64,000 nt of DNA from Ovis canadensis (taxonomy: Eukaryota; Chordata; Mammalia; Artiodactyla; Bovidae). The notes beneath the pieces were generated by a model that saw only the letters and a list, made by a program, of their open reading frames with translations, was not told the origin of the DNA and ran no database searches. Below are positions 1-14,200 of this stretch, in pieces. The stretch lies in the NCBI RefSeq assembly GCF_042477335.2, contig NC_091255.1, forward strand, positions 18,454,501 through 18,518,500. The letters run 5' to 3'. The first letter of the stretch is position 1. Each line of letters starts with the position of its first letter. The translations under genes were made by a program, and so were the position numbers.

Positions 1-678
1 CATCCCAGAGACATATCATGACAGGAACTTCCTCAATATTACTTGCCTGAGTACTGAAGAAGAGTAGTATATATTACTAAAGTATGACTTATTTGTAATT
101 TAAAGGTTAGGGTAGTTTCTGTTCTCCAAATATTCAGAATAGACAATTTTAACTGAAGCTACTCTTCCAACCCTGTTTGTCAGCTATTATAAGTTTGTTA
201 ATAACTTAACAGAAAAAATTCTTATTTACATAAAAGTATAATTCTGTATCCTGCAAATTAACATTTGATTTACTTTTCCTGGTCTTTCAATATCTTGTTT
301 TTATTACATATATGGAAATATTTATTGAATTACCAAATATCAAACCTTAATACTTCACCATCTCATTGTACTTCCAATCATCCTGACACACACAAGTTAA
401 GTGATTTGCTCAGCTAGATTTGTACAGCTAGAATTTAAAACCTGCTTTAACATCTCCAATATCTGCTTCTCCTCTCAATTTTTTAGCATAGCTTCAGCAT
501 TTCCCAGAATATTAACAGTGATGATTTATTGGTAACTTGACCTCCTAGTGTATACCATACTTGCCATTTAATAAAAAAATTAAATAAGGATATTGGTGCA
601 CACACACACACATATACACAAAACTGGCAAACAATAGTTGCAACAATCCTCTCATTTCAGTTTCTTAGCTTTCACGTA
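1..678. other. No gene seen; AT-rich flank
   Basis: AT-rich sequence downstream of SKA2 with no coding potential or recognised repeat, apart from a short CA run near 600-620. Confidence 0.5.
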
Positions 679-1330
679 CAGTAAGTCCCCTACATATGAA
701 CAAGTTCCATTCTGAGAGTGTGTTCCTTAAGTCCAGCTTCTTTGTTAAGTCCAACAAAGTTAGCCTAGGTGCCCAGCTAACACAGTCAGCCATATAGTAC
801 TGTACTGTAATAGGTTTATAATAGTTTTCACACAAATAATACATATGAAACAAACACAAAGAAATAAAACATTTTAAATCTGAAAGTACAGTATCTTAAA
901 AAGCACAGTAGGACAGGACAACGGGCTGGCATGGAGTGAACAGGCAAGAGTTACTGACTAGAGAGGGAGGGGAGGTGGGAGATGGTAGAGCTGAAGGGGC
1001 AACAGCAACAGGAGACAGGGCAAGCTGCGATTTCATACCTGCAGTTAATGGCACAGGTTCTGGTTCCTTGCTGGATTCAATTCTGTCTACCTTCTTGAAA
1101 GAACAATCCAGTAATGTCTGAGTGGCAGCTCTTTTTCTCATCATAGACGCCACAGTAGCACTGGATTACATTCTGAATGGCTGCTGCATGTTCCATCCTA
1201 CATTCGGGTCCTGTGCCTCAAAACCTAACAGTGCCTCCCCAAACAGAGCTAACTTACGTGATGAGGGGAAAACACATGCTTACGTCTTCGAACGTTCACA
1301 ACTTGAAGGTTCATGTATAGAGATTTACAG
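679..1330. mobile_element. Tigger-like (TcMar) DNA transposon remnant
   Basis: The left end CAGTAAGTCCCCTACATA.. and the right end at 1309-1330 are imperfect terminal inverted repeats of about 22 bp. The element is flanked by TA dinucleotides at 677-678 and 1331-1332, the target duplication of Tc1/mariner-type elements. It is 652 bp, too short for a full transposase. A minus-strand open stretch at 896-1153 may be a decayed end of one. Family name assigned by general resemblance only. Confidence 0.6.
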
Positions 1331-1343
1331 TAGAATGAACTGA

Positions 1344-1465
1344 GTGAAGTTGCTCAGTCGTGTCCAACTCTTTGGGACCCCAGGGACTGTAGACTACCAG
1401 GCTCCTCTGTCCATGGGATTTTCCAGGCAATAGTACTGGAGTGGATTGCCATTTCCTTCTCCAAT
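1344..1465 (-). mobile_element. Bov-A-type SINE with 11-bp target duplication
   Basis: Carries the CTCAGTCGTGTCCAACTC core of ruminant Bov-A SINEs in reverse orientation. The 11-mer GAATGAACTGA flanks it at 1333-1343 and 1466-1476. It lies at the right edge of the Tigger-like element. Confidence 0.85.
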
Positions 1466-1599
1466 GAATGAACTGAACAAGTACAGTAATGCAGACCAGA
1501 GGAGAACAAAGGTATATTTCAGGTCCCTGAAATGTGACAGGGACAATCAGAAACAGCATTAGAAAGCAGAGCTCATGCTCAGCATTGGCAGGCAGAAGG

Positions 1600-2142
1600 A
1601 ACAGGACAAATATAAAAGTGAAGCTGTCACAGAAAAGCCAGCTTTCTACTAAGTTAGGTATTGTGGGAGACTGTTACGATCAGAATTTTCAACAATAAAA
1701 TTATTTACATATGTATAATATAGTCCAAATATTTTTCTAACCTTTAATTTCCCAAGCATGTTCATTCACATCTGACTGACTGATACTATCTAATATTCTT
1801 TTGCAATAGGTCAGTGAGGACATCTGTGTTATCCCAGTTATACAAAAACAGATACAAAATGGTGTTGGGATTTCCTTGCCTGAAATTACTAAGCATGTGT
1901 GCATATATTTTTAAAATCTCTTTATTTCCATTCTGCCCCTTTGGCTGAACTTTATTAATACAATATCTGCCCTTCTCTTATATCCCCCTCTTCTGTGGAA
2001 GGCATCACTATCCAGTCACCCAAACCAAATCTCCTTTGTCATCTCCCGACCAATAGTCATCAATGTTAACAAGACATCTTCCTAAATTTATGGGATTGAT
2101 TTCTTCCCCATCAGAGTTCCTTTTTGCAAGTCCATTTCTTCC
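1600..2142 (-). other. SKA2: SKA2 3'UTR with candidate poly(A) signals
   Basis: Left of the SKA2 stop lies non-repetitive sequence. AATAAA on the minus strand occurs at 1956-1951 and 1926-1921, about 190-220 nt after the stop. Either could end a short 3'UTR form. A longer UTR running further left cannot be excluded, and the left limit given here is arbitrary. Confidence 0.4.
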
Positions 2143-2211
2143 TCATAAGTCTGACAGGTGAGCTCTTAATTGCTCTGCCGCAGTTTTCTCTTCTTCAGTC
2201 AGTGGTAACAA
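2143..2211 (-). CDS. SKA2: SKA2 coding exon 4 and stop
   Basis: The minus-strand acceptor TTTTCTAG ends at 2212. The exon reads [20 protein letters not shown], then DL and stop TGA at 2145-2143. This matches the SKA2 C-terminus, in which a [12 protein letters not shown] stretch precedes the last residues. 23 codons including the stop, phase 0 entry. The 3'UTR continues to the left. Confidence 0.93.
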   Translation of the reverse strand: MLPLTEEEKTAAEQLRAHLSDL

Positions 2212-5200
2212 CTAGAAAAGACAGAATCTGTATTTCAGAACAGCTTAAAAGAACAAGGCCCTACTATATATAGCACAGGGAACTATATTTGGTATCCTGT
2301 GGTAAATCATGGAAAAGAATATGAAAAAAAGAATATATATAGATGTATAACTGAATCACTTTGCTGCACAGCAAAAATTAACACATTGTAAATCAACTAT
2401 ACTTCAATAAGATAAATTTTTTAAAAGTTAAATAAATCTTTAAAGGCTGTTATACTAATTTCTGCTTTGTAACACCAGTAAATGTTTCCACAAGTTCACA
2501 CTAGGTATATAATGACAAATTTATAAAGGCAAGGAAAAAATACATCTTAGCTACGTACATACAAGTTACTTTGATATTTGAGTTTCCAAGGAACTCACAA
2601 TTAAATTGAAGAAACAAGACAAAGAAATCAAACAATTTAAGGACTGTAACAGAACCAAAGAAGTCACATCTGAATATATTCAAAAAGTATTTTGAAAAAG
2701 AAGTGTGAAAAAAAAATAGTCTGGAAGTTTCTTCAGAAGTAGAGACTTGGGTTAAATTTTGAAGGATAATTAAGATGCTTTTATCTGCAAGTAACAGAGA
2801 TGCATATGAAAATGGATAAATAAAATGCATTATCACTGCACAGTAAGTACATAAGAAGGGCAGGTTTCAGGGCTGGTTTATGAAGCAGCTCAACAATGTA
2901 AGGACTCAGGTTTTTTTCATCTAACAGCTCTGATATCCTTTATTCTCAGGCTGACAGGAACGTGGCTCCAGGTATCACATCTATACACAATGTTTAGAAC
3001 AAGTAAAGCTTTCTCTTCCCAGGGGTCTCTCAGCAGTGAGGAAACTCTCTCATTTCCTATTTCCAGACCCCCCTCCTCACATACCATTTGGGTTACAAAC
3101 CCATTCCTGACCCAATATTAGTTAAAGGAAAATCTGTTCCCCTTGCCCATCAGGCACATCCCTGAAGCTAAGGATAGTGCCACTTTTACCTCAGGCATGC
3201 ATCTGTGAGGAATGGCACACATCTCAAGAGAATCAGTAATCTCTTACACAGAAAGGGAGAACATGCTGAGAAAACAACCAGCGAACCAAATCCACAAAAG
3301 GGGGTAAGAGCAGCAGAACCAAACGGGAGAAGAGAAGCTGAAGGGAAGTTGGAAGGGGCTTTCACAGAGCACCCACAAATAGGCTAGCTGAAACAAAGAG
3401 TTAATGAGGAAGTAACAGGAGGTAGGACTTGAAGAATCACTCACATGGTTACAAATCTGCCTAACTATATAGGTCATCTCTAGAGAGATTGTCAAATCGG
3501 GAACACCTCATACCCACAGAATCAGAATCTCCAGCGCAATGCTGTCCAATAGCCCTTTCTGTGATCCTGGGTATATTCTGTATCTGCACTGGTGAAGAAC
3601 TGTATTAATTTAATTACTTTTAATTTTAATTCATTAATATATAGCCACATGTTGTATTGGAGACCCCACCTGGTTTGGCTCCTCAAGCCAACCATTCGCC
3701 CAAAATCTTCACATGAATAAAACAAAAACACTTACTGCAACTCAAATAGTGACAAAATTTCCCTCTTCTATCTGAAAAACAGGAAATGATATTATTCTGG
3801 CAAGTCTTTGTTCTCCATGATTCCATGTTTCTCTTTGTGATCTCTGAAATTCAAGAGATTTCAGACCATCTGTTTAATAAGACTTCAAAGAGTTTTTCCA
3901 GGAAGTAACTATTCTAAAATACACAGAAATTTTTCTTCTTTAATACAAATGTTTCAGAGCTTTGATGGAATAACATACATTCTATGTTTAATGCCTTCTG
4001 AATTTTCTATTTATTGCTATATTTTTGTTTGGTGGGGGGACTGTTTTGCTATTTTCTATTTGGAACAAATTTGGTCCTTCTTTTGATAGTCACCTTTACA
4101 ACTAACTATATTTAAATGTCAGTCAGTGTCTTAATGGCGACTAAAAAGATCAGGAAATTAATATGTATTCCCTACCATCCACCTCCTTTTCTGTTCTCAT
4201 CTCCCTATGTATTATTATCAATTCAAGTTTTTGTATTTTTTAGTATTATCAATTCAAATATATATTTTCTACCCTTCCAAATGAAAAACCACTCACCTTG
4301 ATAAAAATCATAGCAAGATAATAACAGAACCATTTTACTTTCTGTTTGCATTCTGTTGTTCATAAACAATGGACCATTTGCTCTAAGTAAACATCCCTTT
4401 CTTATTCTTCCTGTTCCCCAAATAACTGTAAAAGCCCATTCCGTTACTCTAGAAATTTTCAGAATCCTCAGCTGAAAATCCTTTGGCTTTCTTAACTATT
4501 CTCACAGTTCTGACCCTATGTCTAATATACCTCTTTTATACATGAAATTCCTTTACATATTCTTTAAACTCTGGGCTCATAGACCTATTTGAGCCATATA
4601 ATTATCGTTATATAACTCTTTACAGATGCCCTTCCCTTTTCTTCCACATTTCAATCATAAAACTTTTCTCTGAACTTCCTACTATTAATACTATCTCATT
4701 TTTAAACTAGTAGGCCCAAGACCAACCATATCCAACATTTTCCAGCTTGGCTATCATTGATTCTAAAACATGACCTCCTTTACCTTTAGCCATTTCTCCT
4801 TTTTTTTGTTTAATGTGGATCATTTTTTTAAAGACTTTATTGAATTTGTTACAGTATTGTTTCTGTTTTATGTTTTGGTTTTTTGGCTGAGAAGCCAAGA
4901 GGCACATGAGATCTTAACTCCTCAACCAGGAACTAAACCTGCAGCCCCTGTATTGGAAGTGAACAGTCTTAACCACTGGATTGCCAGGAAGTCTCCATTT
5001 CTCCTTTTTGTCATTATCTGATCCAAAATGAAAAAGTTCCCTTAGGTTTCTACCTTTGATATAATTATTGCTCATTTCAGATAACTAAATGAAAACCTTT
5101 ACAGATATTCAAACGATTTGACATCCCTGATTCAGAAGGTAAAGAATCTGCCTGCAGTGTAGGAGAAGGGGGTTTGATTCCTGAGTTGGGAAAATCCCCT

Positions 5201-8200
5201 GGAGAAGGAAATGGGAACCCACTCCAGTTCTTACCTGAAGAATTCCATGGACAGAGGAGCCTGGCAGGCTATTGTCCATGGGGTTGCAAAGAGTTGGACA
5301 CAGCCGAGTGACTAATATACATCAATATCATTACTACTTTTCTGTACCACTTTTTATAATCTCAGAAATATGCCATCTATTTATTGTATCCAATGAAGTC
5401 GATTTTTAGTAAGTATTCAAAAAATCATTTTTCTCTTTGTTCAGTCACCCAAATTTACCATGCTTCAATTAATTCATGATTTCTATATATACATGTTGAT
5501 GTGTACGTTCAGAACTACACTTAATCTCTCTTCAAGATCTGTTTCCTAGGAACAAATTTATGGACTTCTATTGTCAAGTTCTGATCACATTCAATGAAGA
5601 ATGTGTGACTTGGTCTTATTTATAAAAGGTTATCACATACATACTGCCTTTTTGCATTTTATTAATTAGCAGGTGACGAAACACCACCCATACTGTTTAA
5701 ATGCCTGCTCTCTATTCCCTCTGTGCCCCTTTTCACTGTTCTCCCCTCTTGCACTGTTCATTTCTCCATGACAGATACATTTATGACCTCATTTTATGAT
5801 TTTAACCAGGCATTGTTCTCTTTTCTTCCATTGGTAATACAAAGAATTCTTGATCTAATCAACCTTTGAGAGTTACAAAGCCCATAATTCAAATATCTTA
5901 AGCCATAATTTAGTTCAGACTTGGCAAATAAATACCACGTATGCTGCCCCATCAACAGTCCACAGCAGATAACTTTTTGGCCATGCCCAGACACGGCTCC
6001 TTAAACAGCATTCTAAGCAGTTATTACCAGTTAACTGACTGGAGTAAGCACCAGAAATTAAAACCTACTGGACATTTTTTGTCCAGATAATTAAATTCAA
6101 CTCTATGATTTCATCTACATTAAGCTATCTTTTCTTTCAAAAGCCCCCAACTTTGCTTAACAGTAAATGAAAATGCTGCCAATCTCTTCAATTAGCTGTT
6201 CAAGATCTTCGTGCCTAGGTTAACAGCTCATATTCTTTTTCCTACTCTAACATATCTGTAGAGTTTAGACATCAGTGACAGAGGCTCACAATTAGAAAGA
6301 TTCTTATACTAGATGAGAAGAGGCTGGAGAATGAAGGACCAGGAATGAAGGTTAGGCCTACCCAAGCTAATCATCCCAACTGAAGAAAAAGAGAATGAAA
6401 ACAGTCACTGGTATAGATGCTTTCTAGATTTCTCAGTCTCACTAGTTCTCATAGGAACCAGCAGAACTGGTAGATACAATAAGTGTTAGCAAGTTTTTTC
6501 TTCTGCTGTTGCTACACAATCCAAGAAAGCATGCCTCTTCACTAACCATGTCAATTCCACATGCTCATTTTAAAATAAAAGGAGATAAGAGATCTTGTAC
6601 TTCAGGGAATCAAGAAAATCTCATTCTTTATCAATAGTTCACACTGCTGAATTTCAAAATGAGAGTTACTGGGGATTTATCTTTCAATGAGAAATTCAGA
6701 ATTAAAATTCTACAAATGCAGCCAATCAACAGAAAGCATTACCTCCAGGTCTGTTTGCTTCTGCAGTTCCTGTATCAAGGTCATAGTCTTACTGAAAGTA
6801 GCACAAATGCGGCTCTTAGTCTCTTTCTGCTCCACAGCAATTGGTTTAAAGCGAACTTGCAAAGTTTGATATCGAGACTTTATTGCTGACAATTCCTTTA
6901 AAAGTGTAACTGGATTTTTCTACATTAGGAAAAAAAATTAACATATATTAAATCTGGAAAGAAAAAATAAAGCTTATTTTTTTTATTTTTTTAATAAAGC
7001 TTCTTTTAAGAATTAAAATGTATACAACACATACTACCATCCATTTAATAGAACACTATAAAAAATTACACAACTATGCGACAGAATGGGAGGAGGGGAA
7101 GAAAGAGAGAAGTATAAGACCTAGATACTATTCTCAAGGAATTTAAAGCCTAGGTACAGAAATAACCCTTCTCACACACAAGATCGGAGGAGGCAATGGC
7201 ACCCCACTCCAGTACTCTTGCCTGGAAAATCCCATGGACGAAGGAGCCTCGTGGGCTGCAGTCCATGGGGTCGTGAAGAGTCGGACATGACTGAGTGACT
7301 TCACTTTCACTTTTCACTTTCATGCATTGGAGAAGGAAATGGCAGCCCACTCCAGTGTTCTTGCCTGGAGAATCCCAGGGACGGGGGAGTCTGGTGGGCT
7401 GCCGTCTATGGGGTCACACAGAGTCGGACACGACTGAAGCGACTTAGCAGCAGTAGCAGCACACACAAAATAGCAATATTAAACAGCAGATAATGTTACA
7501 TTAGATACATAATATTTGATGTATAGTTCATAATAATTACACAATACTTCTAAGATATAATCCTAAATGTTATTCAGAAGGTATTGAAGGAACTATTTTG
7601 ACTTGTTCTTATAGAAAAGACAACTTGAAACCACTTAATCATAAAATTCTTAAATACACTGTCATGGGACTAAAGTATGTATGAGTACCAATTCAAGGCA
7701 TACCTCACTATACAAAATGCATGCCAACTCAAGCAACTGTATTTATAAATTATATTAGTTTTTCAAATTAATTTTCAATGTAAATAACCACTATTCCATG
7801 AAAGACATTTCAACTGTGACAGTTCAAAAGTGACATTTCTGCCACTTAATGATTCTTCTCATTCCTTCGTGGTTCTTTAGCAAACTCTCCAATACTAGGT
7901 ATTCCAAACTTTCTCCATTCCTACCAGTCCCCATCCACTCATTCTTGGCAGAATATCTCACCCCAACTACTTTACTGAGAAGACAGAAAACACCTGGGAG
8001 TTTCTATTCCTGCCTTTTCACCTGAAAATGAAAACATCTACTCTGATCCTCACTCAGCTCCTAACACTACTACTATTATTGTCTCCTCTCCACATCCTCC
8101 AGAACTGCAACATTCCTATATTTCAATAACCTTTTCCTATCTCCCTTTATACAGACTTCAACTATACATAGATTGTCCCTACCCTGAGGGGAAAATAACT

Positions 8201-11200
8201 CCTGTTGACTCTTGTTTGAAAACCAGTGTCATTTTTCTCACTCCACTTGCCACCAACTTTCTAGGTCCTATAATAATATACTTCCTCAGTTTAATAGCCC
8301 ATAGACTAATCCTTTGCCAAATTATTTTAGACAATCAAAAAGTCAGACCTGTCCTATAAATTTTTTAAATGTTTTATTTTCTATTGGGGTACAGGCAATT
8401 AACAATGTTGTGATAATTTCAGGTGAACAGTCATACATGTACCCATTCTCCCCCCAAACGCCCCCCACCCATCCAGGCTGACACAGAACGCTGAGCAGTT
8501 TCATGTACTATACAGTAGGTCCTTTTTGGTTATGCGTTTTAAACATAGCAGTATATACAAGTCCATTCCAAGCTCCCTAACTTTCCCTTCCGCCCATCCT
8601 TCCCCTTGGCAACCATAAGATTGTTCTCTAGTCCGTGTATCTGTTTAAGTTTTGTAAATAAGTTCACCTATATCATGTCTTTTTAGAGTCCACAGATAGG
8701 GGATGTCGTCGGATGTTTCTTCTCTGACTTACTTCCCTCAATACGACAATCTCTAGGTCCAACCCTGTTGCTGCAAATAGCACTATTTCATTCTTCTTGA
8801 CGGCCGAGTAGTATTCTATTGTATATATGAACCATATCTTCTTTATCCATTCCGCTGTCCATGGGCATTTTGGTTGCTTCTGTCTTGACTATTGTAAACA
8901 GTGCTGCAATGAACCCTGGGGTGCATGTATCCTTTTGGATTATGTTTTTCTCTGGACATATGCCCAGGAGTGGGGTTGCAGGGTCATACGGGAGATCTAT
9001 TCTTAGTTTATTAAGGAACCTCCATACTGTTCTCCATAGTGACTGTACCAATTTACATTCCCACCAATAGTTAGGAGGGTTACCTTCTTTCCACACCCTA
9101 TAACAATCAAAAAGTCAGACTTGCCCTGTAATTTTGATATCCCTCTTTTTGACTCTCCTTATTTCCTTCCTATTCTAATCTTAAAATGAACTCTTGATTT
9201 GCACAGAACTATACTATCTTGATTATTATCTCACTATTCAAATATTTCCTTTGTGGACCCTCCCTTATGGCTACAGGCAGAGGCTCAGTTCATGGCCCTC
9301 TACTCCTTTCTTCCTTGGAGATTTCTTGCTAAGCTTTTGATGATGGAAATGATAAAGATAATTCTAACAGGAATGAATCAGAACAAAAAATCTAATTTAA
9401 AAACTGTTAATTCTACAGATAGTGATCAAGACTACAGCATGAGCAGTAGAAGTAGGAAAAGGACAGAAAAGAGATATTATTTTTAAAAAGTTAAGAAAAC
9501 TTAGTAGTATGTTTGATAGGGGCAAAGAAATAATAGATGACACCAAATGTGTAGTCTGGAAAATTGTGTGTATGAGGTCACTAGAGTAGTAAAGTTCATA
9601 GAGACAGAAGGTAGAATGGTTGTTGCCAGGGCTTGGGAAGAGGGGGAAATGGGGAGTTATTATTTAATGGATGCAGTTTCAATTTGGAAAGATGAAATCA
9701 AGTTCTGGAGATGGATGGTGGTGATAGCTGCACAATGATATAAATGTACTAAAACCACAGAATTGCACACTTTAAACTGGAAAAAATGATGAATTTTATC
9801 TTACATATTTTACAACTTAAAAAAAAAAAACTGAGAATGTGTAATAGTACAACTGCTTTGGATAACAATGTAGTAGTTCCTCAAAATATTAAACATAGGG
9901 TTACCATGTGCCCAGGAATTCCACTCTTAGGTATATACCCAAGTGAAATGAAAGCAAACATCCATACAAAAACTTGTACATGAATGCTTATGGGAATATG
10001 ATCATAACAGCCAAAAGGAAACAACCAAACTATTAACTGATCAAATAAATAAGAAAATGTGGTATGGCCATACAATGAAATATTATTCAGCAGTAAAAAG
10101 GAATGAAGTATTGATTCATGCTACAACCAGGATGAACCTTTAAAACATGTTAAGTGATATCCAGAAAAGATGAAAACTCTAATTTGAAAAGATACATGCA
10201 CCCCAATGTTCACAGCAGCACTCTTTACAATAGTCAAGACATGGAAGCAACTTAAATGTCCATCAGTAGATGAATTGATACAGATGTGGTATATAAGGGA
10301 GAAAAGACAGTCTCTTCAGCAAGTGGTGTTGGGAAAGCTGGACAGCTGCATGTAAATCAATGAACTTAGAACACTCCCTCACACCATACACAAAAATAAA
10401 CTCAAAATGGCTTAAAGACTTAAATATAAGACACGACTCGATAAAACTCCTAGAAGAGAATAGAGGCAAACCATTCTCTGCCATAAATCATACCACTGTT
10501 TCCTTAGGTCAGTCTCCCTGATGTTGCTGCTAAGTCATTTCAGTCATGTCCGACTCTGTGCGACCCCATAGACGGCAGCCCACCAGGTTCCGCCGTCCCT
10601 GGGATTTTCCAGGCAAGAACACTGGAGTGGGTTGCCATTTCCTTCTCCAGTGCATTAAAGTGAAAAGTGAAAGTGAAGTCGCTCAGTCGTGCCCGACTCT
10701 TAGCAACCCCATCGACTGCAGCCTACCAGGCTCCTTCGTCCATGGGATTTTCCAGGCAAGAGTACTGGAGTGAGTTCCCATTGCCTTCCCCAAGGTCAGT
10801 CTCCCAGGGCAGTGGAAATAAAAGCAAAAATAAACAAATGGTACCTACTCAAGCTTATTAGCTTTTGTACAGCAAAGGAAATCATAAACAAAACAAAAAG
10901 ACATTCTATAGGATGGGAGAAAATATTTGCAAACAATGAGACCAACAAGGGCTTAATTATTGCCAAAATACATAAACAACTCATATAACTCAATATCAAA
11001 CAAAAACCCAGTCAAAAAATAGGCAGGAGACTTAAATAAACATTTCTCCAAAGAAGACATACAGATGGCCAAGGGGCACATGAAAAGATGCTCCACTTCG
11101 CTAATTATTAGAAAAATGCACATCAAAACTACAACGAGGTATCACCTCACACTGGTCAGAATGGCCATCATTAAAAAGTCTATAAATAATACCTGCTGGA

Positions 11201-14200
11201 GAGGATGTGGAGAGAAAAGACCCTCCTACAGTGTTCGTAGGAATGTAAATTGGTGTAGCCACTATGGAGAACAGTACGGAAGTTCCTCAAAGAACTAAAA
11301 ATAGAGTTACTATATAATCCAGCAATCCCACTCCTAGGCATATATCTGGAGAAAACTCCAATTTGAAAAGATAAATGCACCCCAATATTCACTGACTATT
11401 TACAATAGCCAAGACATAAAAGCAACCTAAATGTCCATCCACAGATGAATGGATAAAAATGTGGTATATGTGTACAATGGACTACCACTCATCTATAAAA
11501 CAGAATGAAATAATGCCATCTGCAGCAACATGGATGCATCTATAGATTTTCACACAAAGTGAAGTCAGAAAGAGAAAGACAAACATCATACAATATCACT
11601 TACATGTGGAATCTTAAAGAAAAACAATACAAATGAAGTTATTTACAAAACAAAAACAGACTCACAGATGTGGAAAGTCAATTTATGCTTACCAAAGGCG
11701 AAATGGGGTGAGAGAGGGATAAACTGGGAATCTGGGATTAACATATATACTATTATGTATGTATTATGTATTCAACAGTACGTGAACCGTGAACTTCCAG
11801 ATGTTCAAGCTGGATTTAGAAAAGGCAGAGGAATCAGAGATCAAAACCGTTGGATCATCGAAAAAGCAAGAGAGTTCCAGGAAACATCTACTTCTGCTTT
11901 ACTGACTATGCCAAAGCCTTTGACTGTGTGGATCACAACAAACTGTGCAAAATTCTTACAGAGATGGGAATACGACACCACCTTACCTGCCTCCTGAGAA
12001 ATCTGTATGCAGGTCAAGAAGCAACAGTTAGAACCGGACATGGAACAGACTGGTTCCAAATCAGAAAAGGAGTACTTCATGGCTATATATTGTCACCCTG
12101 CTTATTTAACTTGCATGCAGAGTACATCATGAGAAATGCTGGGCTGGATGAAGCACAAGCTGGAATCAAGATAGCAGGCAGAAATATCAATAACCTCAGA
12201 TACGCAGATGACACCACCCTTATGGCAGAAAATGAAGAACTAAAGAGTCTCTTGACAAAAGTGAAAGAGGAGAGTGAAAAAGTTGGTTTAAAACATTCAA
12301 AAAACTAAAATCATGGCATCCGGTGCCATCACTTCATGGGAAATAGATGGGGAAACAATGGAAACAGTAAAAGACTTTATTTTGGGGGGCTCCAAAATCA
12401 CTGCAGATGGTGACTGCAGCCACAAAATTAAAAGACGCTTGCTCCTTGAAAGAAAAGCTATGACCAACCTAGACAGCGTATTAAATAGCAGAGGCATCAC
12501 TTTGCTGACAAAGTCCGTCTAGTTAAAGCTATGGTTTTTCCAGTAATCACATACGGATGTGAGAGTTGGACTATAAAGAAAGCTGAACGCCAAAGAATTG
12601 ATGTTTTTGAACTGTGGCGTTGGAGAAGACTCTTGAGAGTCCCTTGGACTGCAAGATCAAACCAGTCAATCTTTAAGGAAATCAGTCCTGAATATTCATT
12701 GAAAGGGACTGATTGATGCTCAAGCTGAAACTCCAGTACTGTGATCACCTGATGTGAAGAACTGACTCACTGAATAAGACCCTGATGCTGGAAAAAATAG
12801 AAGGCAGGAGGAGGAAAAGGAGATGACAGAAGATAAGGTGGTTGGATGGCATCATTGACTCTATGGACATGAGTCTGAGCTAGTTCCAGGAGCTGGTGAT
12901 GGACAGGGAAGCCTGGCGTGCTGCAGTGCATGGGGTCACAAAGAGTCAGACACGGCTGAGCAACTGAACTCACTGACTGACTATTATGTATAAAATAGAT
13001 AAACAACAGGATCAACTGTATAGCACAGGGAACTATACTCGGTATCTTGTAACAACCTATAAAGAAAAGAATTTGAAAAATATATACACCCACAGACACA
13101 TATTTTTGTGTGTATATATATGCGTGTTTGTATAACTGAATCACTTTGCTCTCCATCTGAAAAACTGTAAATCAACTATATTTCAATTTTTTAAAAAAAT
13201 GCTAAACCAGATATAAAAGGCCACATATTGTGTGATTCCATTTATATGAAATGTTCAGAGAGCAAATCTGTAGAGTATAGCGACAGGAAGTAGATTAGTA
13301 GTTGCTGGAAGCTGGCCAGGGGAGGAGGAAGTGGTTGTTAATGGGGAGAAACAGCTAATAGGTATGGGTTTCTTTTTGAGGTTATGAAAGTACTCAAATA
13401 TTTATTGTGATGATGGCCATATAATATACTAAACTGCTAAAAATTACAATAAACTAAACATACTAAAACCCACTAAATTATCTACTTTAAAAGAGTGAAT
13501 TCTGTGGTATGTGAATTATAGCTCAGTAAAGCTGTTTTTTTTAAAAAAAAGTTGTAGAAGAATAAAACAACCGGAAATGTGATAAAAATGAGAGATAGAA
13601 GGTGGGAGAAACGTGGAAGCCCCACACGAAATGTATTCCAGATAGTACTTGAAATATACTGACTGAGATGAGTGCTTTGGCCAATTACTTGGGGTACCAC
13701 TTGACCAGAATGGGTTGGTTTTCTTTAGTAAGAGCGAAAAGAGGGAAGGACAAAGTCAAGTCAGTTAAGGAGGTAGAATAGTTAAAATTATACTCCTATA
13801 CAATCCTGGCATTCCATTATTTCATGTAAGCGGTAAAAACTGAACACAGTGCTTTCCCAATTTTATTTAAAATCTCATTTTAATTTGAAAGTTTACACAA
13901 TTCCCCCGAAATTTTAATTGTATAATTTTTTTAAGAAAGAGTAAATAATGATATTTCTTATCTGCTAGCAAGTGCTATAAGAGAAAAAAAGAGTACCATA
14001 AAGTGATAAATTAATGCTTTACATGCTAAATTAATGTTAACAAACAAGGCTTAAAAATTGCTTTATCTCTATAGGCATGTGTACATGTACTATGACTTAT
14101 AAACAGATAGTATTTCTAATCAATCTAAACTTAGAATAACTAAGTACATAATTTTATACAAACAGTCCATGTAACAAATTTAATAGTGTATCATCATCTT

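Larger units (their letters stand above)
2212..6742 (-). other. SKA2: SKA2 intron 3
   Basis: 4.5-kb intron. Recognised repeats: an L1 3' fragment (about 2238-2430, plus), a tRNA-derived SINE (4830-4997, minus) and a Bov-tA SINE (5125-5320, plus). The rest is AT-rich unique sequence in which I see no gene. Confidence 0.85.
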
